A stretch of DNA of 64,000 nt from JAGIBJ01 sp032119795 (GTDB lineage: Bacteria; Actinomycetota; Thermoleophilia; Solirubrobacterales; Solirubrobacteraceae), in NCBI GenBank assembly GCA_032119795.1, contig JAUMFO010000024.1, positions 1-64,000 on the forward strand, in the 5' to 3' direction. The position numbers and the translations under genes were made by a program. Of the stretch, positions 59,261 through 64,000 are shown piece by piece. Each line of letters opens with the position of its first letter. Within the stretch, counting starts at the first letter, position 1. Under the pieces are notes generated by a model, which worked only from the letters and a program-made list of their open reading frames with translations, was not told the DNA's origin and made no database searches.

Positions 59261-61521
59261 CCACGAGTGCCACCCCGCACGCCGAGCACGTCGAGCTCCC
59301 GATCACCGGGATGACGTGCGCCTCCTGCGCCAACCGCATCGAACGCCGCCTCAACAAGCTCGAGGGCGTCACCGCGACGGTGAACTACGCCACCGAGAAG
59401 GCGACCGTCGACTTCGACCCCACCGCGGCCACGACCGACGCCCTCATCAGCGCAGTGCAAGAAGCCGGCTACGACGCCCAGCTTCCGGCCACCCACGACC
59501 ACGCGGGCGCCGACTCGGATCCAGGCGCCGCCAGCGACCCGCTGCGCACGCGGCTCCTCATCTCGGCCGTACTGACGGCGCCGCTGCTCGCCATCTCCAT
59601 GATCCCGGCCCTGCAGTTCGACTACTGGCAGTGGCTCGCGCTGCAGCTCGCCACGCCGGTCGTGCTCTGGGGCGCCTGGCCGTTCCACAAAGCGGCGTGG
59701 GCGAATCTGCGCCACGGCGCCGCCACGATGGACACCCTCATCTCGCTCGGCGTCCTCTCGGCCTGGCTGTGGTCGCTCTACGCGCTCTTCCTCGGCGACG
59801 CCGGCATGACGGGCATGACGATGGGCTTTGAACTGCTGCCCGCCGGGAACGCCGGCGCGAGCCACATCTACCTCGAGACCGGGGCCGCCGTCACGACGTT
59901 CATCCTCGCCGGCCGCTACTTCGAGCAGCGCGCCAAGCGCCAGGCCGGTGCCGCGCTGACGGCCCTGCTGGAGCTCGGCGCCAAGGACGTCGCCGTGCTC
60001 GGCGCCGACGGCAGTGAGCGACGGGTCCCGATTGAGCAGCTCGCCGTCGGCGACCGGTTCGTCGTGCGTCCGGGAGAGAAGGTCGCCACCGACGGCGTGG
60101 TCGTCGAAGGCCGTTCCGCCGTCGACCAGTCGTTGCTGACGGGCGAGTCGATCCCCGTCGAGAAGGCGCCCGGCGACGAGGTCGCTGGCGCGACGGTCAA
60201 CGCGGGCGGGCGACTCGTCGTGCAGGCCACGAAGATCGGCGCCGACACGGCGCTCGCGCAGATCGCGCGCCTGGTGACGGACGCCCAGACGGGCAAGGCC
60301 CCCGTGCAGCGTCTGGCCGACCGAATCTCGGGCGTCTTCGTCCCGGTCGTCATCGGCCTGGCCGTCGCCACGCTCGGCTTCTGGCTCGGCGCCGGCGAGA
60401 GCACCACCTTCGCGTTCACGGCCGCCGTAGCCGTGCTGATCATCGCCTGCCCGTGCGCCCTGGGGCTCGCCACGCCAACAGCCCTGCTCGTCGGGACGGG
60501 CCGCGGCGCGCAGCTCGGCCTCCTGATCAAGGGCCCGGAGATCCTGGAGTCCACCCGGCGCGTCGACACGATCGTGCTCGACAAGACCGGCACCGTGACC
60601 ACCGGGCAGATGACGCTCTCGAGCGTCACCGTCGCTGCGGGCGAGGATCGCCACGAGGTCCTTGCCATCGCCGGCGCACTCGAAGACGCGTCCGAACACC
60701 CCGTCGCGCGAGCCATTGCGAGCGGAGCGCGGCAACAGGTCGGGGCACTCCCCGCCGTGGAGGACTTCCGCAACCTGGAGGGCCTGGGCGTCGCCGGGGT
60801 CGTCGACGGGCACGCTGTACAGATCGGCCGCCCGAAGCTGATGGCCGAGTGGAGCCTCACCGTCCCGAGCGAGCTCACCGCCGCACGCGAAGCCGCGCAG
60901 GCCCACGGCGCCACGGCCGTGCTCGTCGCGTGGGATGGCGTCGTGCGCGGCGTGCTCTCCGTCGCCGACACCGTCAAGCCCACCTCCGCCGAGGCGATCG
61001 CCTCGCTGAAGGCGCTCGGCCTCACGCCGATCCTGCTGACGGGAGACAACCAGGCCACCGCCGAGACGGTGGCCGCGTCGGTCGGGATCGACGAGGTGAT
61101 CGCCGAGGTGCTGCCGTCGGAGAAGGCCGACGTGATCCGCCGGCTGCAGGCGCAGGGCAAGGTCGTGGCGATGGTCGGCGACGGCGTCAACGACGCACCC
61201 GCGCTCGCACAGGCCGATCTCGGCCTCGCCATCGGCACCGGGACCGACGTCGCGATCGAGGCGTCCGATCTCACGCTGGTCTCCGGCGACCTGCGCTTGG
61301 CGGCCGACGCGATCCGCCTCTCCCAGGCGACGCTGACGGTGATCAAGCAGAACCTCGGCTGGGCGTTCGGCTACAACGTCGCCGCACTGCCGCTGGCCGC
61401 CGCCGGTCTGCTCAACCCGCTGATCGCGGGCGCGGCGATGGCCCTCTCGAGCGTCTCGGTGGTCGCCAACGCGCTGCGCCTGCGGCGGTTCCAGCTCGAC
61501 CGAGCGCAACAGGCGCGTTGA
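59257..61521 (+). CDS. copA: Copper-exporting P1B-type ATPase
   Basis: 754 aa. One N-terminal metal domain with MTCASC (C21, C24), the membrane CPC at residues 398-400 in IIACPCALGLATPTA, phosphorylation site D442 in DKTGTVTTG, and the hinge GDGVNDAPAL. These mark a Cu(I) exporter. Start ATG 59257 overlaps the previous stop as ATGA. Expressed with copZ. Confidence 0.96.
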   Translation: MTTSATPHAEHVELPITGMTCASCANRIERRLNKLEGVTATVNYATEKATVDFDPTAATTDALISAVQEAGYDAQLPATHDHAGADSDPGAASDPLRTRLLISAVLTAPLLAISMIPALQFDYWQWLALQLATPVVLWGAWPFHKAAWANLRHGAATMDTLISLGVLSAWLWSLYALFLGDAGMTGMTMGFELLPAGNAGASHIYLETGAAVTTFILAGRYFEQRAKRQAGAALTALLELGAKDVAVLGADGSERRVPIEQLAVGDRFVVRPGEKVATDGVVVEGRSAVDQSLLTGESIPVEKAPGDEVAGATVNAGGRLVVQATKIGADTALAQIARLVTDAQTGKAPVQRLADRISGVFVPVVIGLAVATLGFWLGAGESTTFAFTAAVAVLIIACPCALGLATPTALLVGTGRGAQLGLLIKGPEILESTRRVDTIVLDKTGTVTTGQMTLSSVTVAAGEDRHEVLAIAGALEDASEHPVARAIASGARQQVGALPAVEDFRNLEGLGVAGVVDGHAVQIGRPKLMAEWSLTVPSELTAAREAAQAHGATAVLVAWDGVVRGVLSVADTVKPTSAEAIASLKALGLTPILLTGDNQATAETVAASVGIDEVIAEVLPSEKADVIRRLQAQGKVVAMVGDGVNDAPALAQADLGLAIGTGTDVAIEASDLTLVSGDLRLAADAIRLSQATLTVIKQNLGWAFGYNVAALPLAAAGLLNPLIAGAAMALSSVSVVANALRLRRFQLDRAQQAR

Positions 61522-61540
61522 CCTCAGGCCCCCACGACGA

Positions 61541-62323
61541 TCACCAGAACCGGAGCGACTCCAGCAAGCTGCGCCTACCGATCTCGATCGTCACCGTCGA
61601 CGAGAGTTCGTGCTTGGCGGCGAGTTGTTTGACGATCGTCGTCGCTGCAGCGCTTCGGAGCTTGATGTGAACCTGCTGGGCCTCGTTGTCGAACCGCATC
61701 CCGGCAAAGCTCTCCGAAGCCGAGCTGGACCTGATGTCGCGGGCCAGCTCGATCCCTCGGGCCTGAACGTCGAGCCAGTTCTGGGCGGTGGTCGCGCTCA
61801 TGCCATAGGCCTCGCTCAGCCAGGCGCGCGCGCTTTCGTCGAACGCGTCCGCTTGCGACCCAGCGGTGGCGACGAAGGTTCCACTCGTGGCGGCCGACTC
61901 GTTGCCGGCTTCGTCGACGGTGCGCACCTGCAGTTCGATCCCTTGCCCGTCCGACAGGCCCTCGACGTCGCCATCGCCGCCGTCGAGATCGACCCAAGCC
62001 AAAAACGACGGCTCGCCCTCACGTCGCTCGCGAAACTCGCTGTGGCCGAAGCCAGTGGCGTTGGCGCCGGAATCGCGGCCAGGCGTGAAGTTGAAAAAGG
62101 CGGACCCGTCCCTCGTGTCGAGCGCCGCCAGCGTGAGGTCCGCAGGCGCCGCGGGCGCGGTGGTATCGGGCCACAACGGCCCAGCCCACGTGACCTCCAC
62201 CGTCGGCCGCTCCCACAGCTTGGGAGGGGTATCGCGTTCCCAGCCAGGCGACGGGGCGATCAACACTGCGGCCGCGACCAAACCACCAACGCCCAACGTC
62301 GCCAAGCATCGAGAGACTCGCAT
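61541..62323 (-). CDS. Secreted protein with protease-prodomain-like C-terminus, no protease domain
   Basis: Signal peptide (MRVSRCLATLGVGG, cleaved near AP-S), then a fibronectin/jelly-roll-like middle (PAAPADLTLAALDTRDGS ... VRTVDEAGNESAATSGTF), then a helical C-terminus (ESARAWLSEAYGMSATTAQNWLDVQARGIELARDI ... FAGMRFDNEAQQVHIKLRS) that resembles the inhibitory propeptide of S1 streptogrisin-type proteases. No protease domain follows. ATG 62323 gives a good signal and has GGGAAGG upstream. It sits between copA and csoR on the other strand; the link to copper is unclear. Confidence 0.7.
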   Translation of the reverse strand: MRVSRCLATLGVGGLVAAAVLIAPSPGWERDTPPKLWERPTVEVTWAGPLWPDTTAPAAPADLTLAALDTRDGSAFFNFTPGRDSGANATGFGHSEFRERREGEPSFLAWVDLDGGDGDVEGLSDGQGIELQVRTVDEAGNESAATSGTFVATAGSQADAFDESARAWLSEAYGMSATTAQNWLDVQARGIELARDIRSSSASESFAGMRFDNEAQQVHIKLRSAAATTIVKQLAAKHELSSTVTIEIGRRSLLESLRFW

Positions 62324-62374
62324 CACCTTCCCATCGGCCCGCCACCACGCCGACTTGACGCGCCCGACGTCCAA

Positions 62375-62389
62375 TACCCCCAAGGGGTA
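62375..62389 (+). promoter_or_regulatory. CsoR-type operator upstream of csoR
   Basis: TACCCCCAAGGGGTA, closely matching the copZ box at 58090, lies 17 bp upstream of the csoR ATG. Implies autoregulation. Confidence 0.82.
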
Positions 62390-62405
62390 CTGCTACGATG
62401 GGTGT

Positions 62406-62723
62406 ATGGCTGACGCTCCCGCCTCCTCGACCGACACCGCCACGCCGCGCGGCTACAGCGCCACGAAAGAACAGCTCCAGAAGCGACTCACGCGCGTGGA
62501 GGGGCAGGTCCGCGGGATCAGCCGGATGGTCGAGGAGGACCGGTACTGCATCGACGTCCTCACGCAGATCTCGGCTGTTCAGGCTGCGCTCGACAAGGTC
62601 GCCCTCGGCCTCCTGGATGAGCACGCCCACCACTGCGTGATGGGCGCCGAGACGCCGGAACTCCGCAACGAACGCACCGACGAACTGATGTCTGCGGTTG
62701 GGCGCCTCATGGGCCGCCGCTAA
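62406..62723 (+). CDS. csoR: Copper-sensing repressor CsoR
   Basis: DUF156-family repressor that leaves DNA on binding Cu(I). The C-H-C site is exact: C48, H73, C77, with the same spacing as M. tuberculosis C36-H61-C65. RVEGQVRGISRMVEEDRYCIDVLTQISAVQAAL is the family core. ATG 62406 follows TACGAT by six bases. Upstream palindrome at 62375. Controls the copZ operon and itself. Confidence 0.95.
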   Translation: MADAPASSTDTATPRGYSATKEQLQKRLTRVEGQVRGISRMVEEDRYCIDVLTQISAVQAALDKVALGLLDEHAHHCVMGAETPELRNERTDELMSAVGRLMGRR

Positions 62724-62734
62724 GCGAAACCGTC

Positions 62735-63196
62735 GTGACCCCGCTTGGCCTCCAAGATCAGCGCGCGCGCCAAGGGCTTGCCCGAGGCTTGCTGGCGTGC
62801 CTGATCGCGGTGCTCGCGGTCGCGATCGTGCTGCACCACAGCGGATGGATGGGCGACATGGAGCATGGCGGATCGGCGTCGATTCCAGCGCAGACGGTGA
62901 CCGTGGAGAGCCACGCGGGCCACACGACGCAGACCCCGGCCCCGGCCGAACCGGCGCCGAGCCACGCGCCCGATCACGCGATGACGATGGCGATGTGCCT
63001 GGCGATCCTCGCCTCGGCGCTCCTCATCCCGGCCGTGATCTGGATCCGGCGCGCGGTCGCCCGCCTCCGCGGCAGCACACGGCGCCGCACGCGCGTGGTG
63101 CTGCGCCCTCCGTTCTCCCTTTCACCCAGCGTCTGGATCCCGCCGCCCCGCGGCGGGCCGTCGCCACAGAGCCTGCTCTGCGTCGTGCGGCGCTGA
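62735..63196 (+). CDS. Membrane protein with His/Met-rich loop (DUF6153-like), 153 aa
   Basis: Two transmembrane helices (about residues 17-34 and 84-103) separated by a loop rich in His and Met (HHSGWMGDMEHGG ... HAGH ... HAPDHAMTMAM), then a basic C-terminal tail. It resembles the DUF6153 group often seen with copper genes; the match is by memory. GTG 62735 lies 11 bp after csoR, so likely co-transcribed. Probably binds copper outside the membrane. Confidence 0.65.
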   Translation: MTPLGLQDQRARQGLARGLLACLIAVLAVAIVLHHSGWMGDMEHGGSASIPAQTVTVESHAGHTTQTPAPAEPAPSHAPDHAMTMAMCLAILASALLIPAVIWIRRAVARLRGSTRRRTRVVLRPPFSLSPSVWIPPPRGGPSPQSLLCVVRR

Positions 63197-63284
63197 GTCG
63201 ATCGACGCACCCTCCACACGGAGCCGCCCAGCGGCTCGAGGGCGCGTTGACCGACGCACGCACACGACCTCACGGACTCAGACC

Positions 63285-63983
63285 ATGACTACCAAGTACA
63301 CGCGGCTGCTCGCTGCCGCCACGGCCTCGATCGCGTTGGCCGGCGGCCTCGCCGCCTGCGGTGACGACGACACCACTGCCGGCCCGAACGGCAATCGCAA
63401 CGGCAACGGGATGATCGGCCCGACCGCGTCGACGACGCCGGCCACGGCGGCCGACGTGGATGCCGCCTTCATCCGCCAGATGATTCCCCACCACGAGAGT
63501 GCGGTGGAGATGGCCGCGAGCGCGCCGCAAGACGCCGAACACGCCGAGATCAAGACGCTCGCCGCTGCCATCACCTCCGGGCAGCAGACGGAGATCACCG
63601 AGATGCGGGAGATCGCCAAGCGCCTCGGCGCGAGCACGACCGCGTCCACCAGCCATATGGCCGACGATGCACGCACGCTCGGCCTCTCGATGAACGAGAT
63701 GGGCATGTCGATGGGCGCGCACTCGATCGACGGAAAAGAGCCCTACGACCAGGCCTTCATCGACGCCATGATCCCCCACCACGAAGGTGCGATCGCCATG
63801 GCCAAGGCCCAGCAGCAGACCGGCGGCGACAAGCAGCTCACGGCCCTCACTCAGGCCATCATCACCGCCCAGACCAAGGAGATCGCCCAGATGAACGCGT
63901 GGCGCAAGGCCTGGTTCGGCGACGCTGAGCCGGCCGACTCTGGCCCGGGCATGGGCGGCGACATGGACCACAGCGGCCACTGA
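63285..63983 (+). CDS. DUF305 lipoprotein with duplicated metal motif
   Basis: Lipobox LAAC, low-complexity Gly/Asn linker, then a helical DUF305 domain whose two halves both hold the MIPHHE motif (RQMIPHHESAVEMA and DAMIPHHEGAIAMA) and end in a His/Met tail (MGGDMDHSGH). DUF305 proteins are ferritin-like and often copper-linked. It closes the copper island on the same strand as csoR. An extracytoplasmic copper sponge is plausible. Confidence 0.88.
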   Translation: MTTKYTRLLAAATASIALAGGLAACGDDDTTAGPNGNRNGNGMIGPTASTTPATAADVDAAFIRQMIPHHESAVEMAASAPQDAEHAEIKTLAAAITSGQQTEITEMREIAKRLGASTTASTSHMADDARTLGLSMNEMGMSMGAHSIDGKEPYDQAFIDAMIPHHEGAIAMAKAQQQTGGDKQLTALTQAIITAQTKEIAQMNAWRKAWFGDAEPADSGPGMGGDMDHSGH

Positions 63984-64000
63984 AGCGACGGCCCCTGAGG

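Noticed and set aside
59182..61509. A 775-codon open frame on the minus strand
   Set aside because: Mirrors copA exactly and has the Arg/Val/Gly-rich composition of an antisense frame of GC-rich DNA; copA has all catalytic motifs.
1..64000. Prophage, integron or insertion sequence
   Set aside because: No transposase, integrase, terminase or terminal inverted repeats with target duplications were seen.

Overview
The window is GC-rich (about 70 percent by eye), gene-dense bacterial chromosome. Protein content points to a high-GC actinobacterium, most likely class Thermoleophilia, order Solirubrobacterales (Patulibacter/Conexibacter-like). The signs are an alkB-rubredoxin-TetR cluster, MpaB-type oxygenase, DUF2510 and DUF305 proteins, CsoR-controlled copper genes, several P450s, and many start codons lying 6-8 bases after a TAnnnT box. 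Placement to order is an inference. There is no rRNA, phage, integrase, transposase or CRISPR array.

Layout. 1-5.3 kb: a fatty-acid desaturase cut by the left edge, a decayed HTH-nucleotidyltransferase gene with 20-bp phased repeats, a duplicated zinc-ribbon membrane protein, tRNA-Val(CAC), an Aat-type aminoacyl transferase and a short ModA-like protein. 5.4-12.9 kb: lipocalin, class I HMG-CoA reductase, DsbA-like protein, a TetR regulator divergent from a large membrane protein, and small hypotheticals. 13-17 kb: subtilase, then alkB, rubredoxin and a TetR regulator (alkane hydroxylation). 17.3-26 kb: an MFS exporter, three paralogous membrane HD-GYP proteins on the minus strand, and between two of them a RecQ helicase with a phosphoribosyltransferase-like tail. 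26-27 kb: a secreted protein followed by four tandem hairpins with C-rich loops (a possible regulatory RNA), then tRNA-Ser(GGA). 27-35 kb: TetR-P450 pair, M29 aminopeptidase, acidic-repeat membrane protein, second P450 with a lipoprotein, and a DHA2 exporter. 35-41 kb: AI-2E-like permease, beta-carbonic anhydrase, PPK2 coupled to a helical protein, cysteine dioxygenase with an amidohydrolase, and a DedA protein. 41.7-43.3 kb: TPP riboswitch and thiC. 43.3-49.5 kb: lipoproteins, SDR, PQQ-type sugar dehydrogenase, a hypothetical gene bracketed by direct repeats, and TetR divergent from an MpaB oxygenase. 49.4-58 kb: a late cobalamin island (cobS and a BluB-CobT fusion on minus; cobC, cobD, cobQ on plus; no cobU seen). 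58-64 kb: a copper island (copZ, a secreted partner, copA, csoR, a His/Met-rich membrane protein and a DUF305 lipoprotein) with three CsoR-type palindromes.

The main themes are hydrocarbon and lipid oxidation (desaturase, AlkB, P450s, MpaB), c-di-GMP turnover, late B12 assembly and copper homeostasis. The least explained signals are the C-rich-loop hairpin array at 26732-26839, the HD-GYP trio around RecQ, the repeat-bracketed gene at 47 kb, and the large share of apparently leaderless genes.
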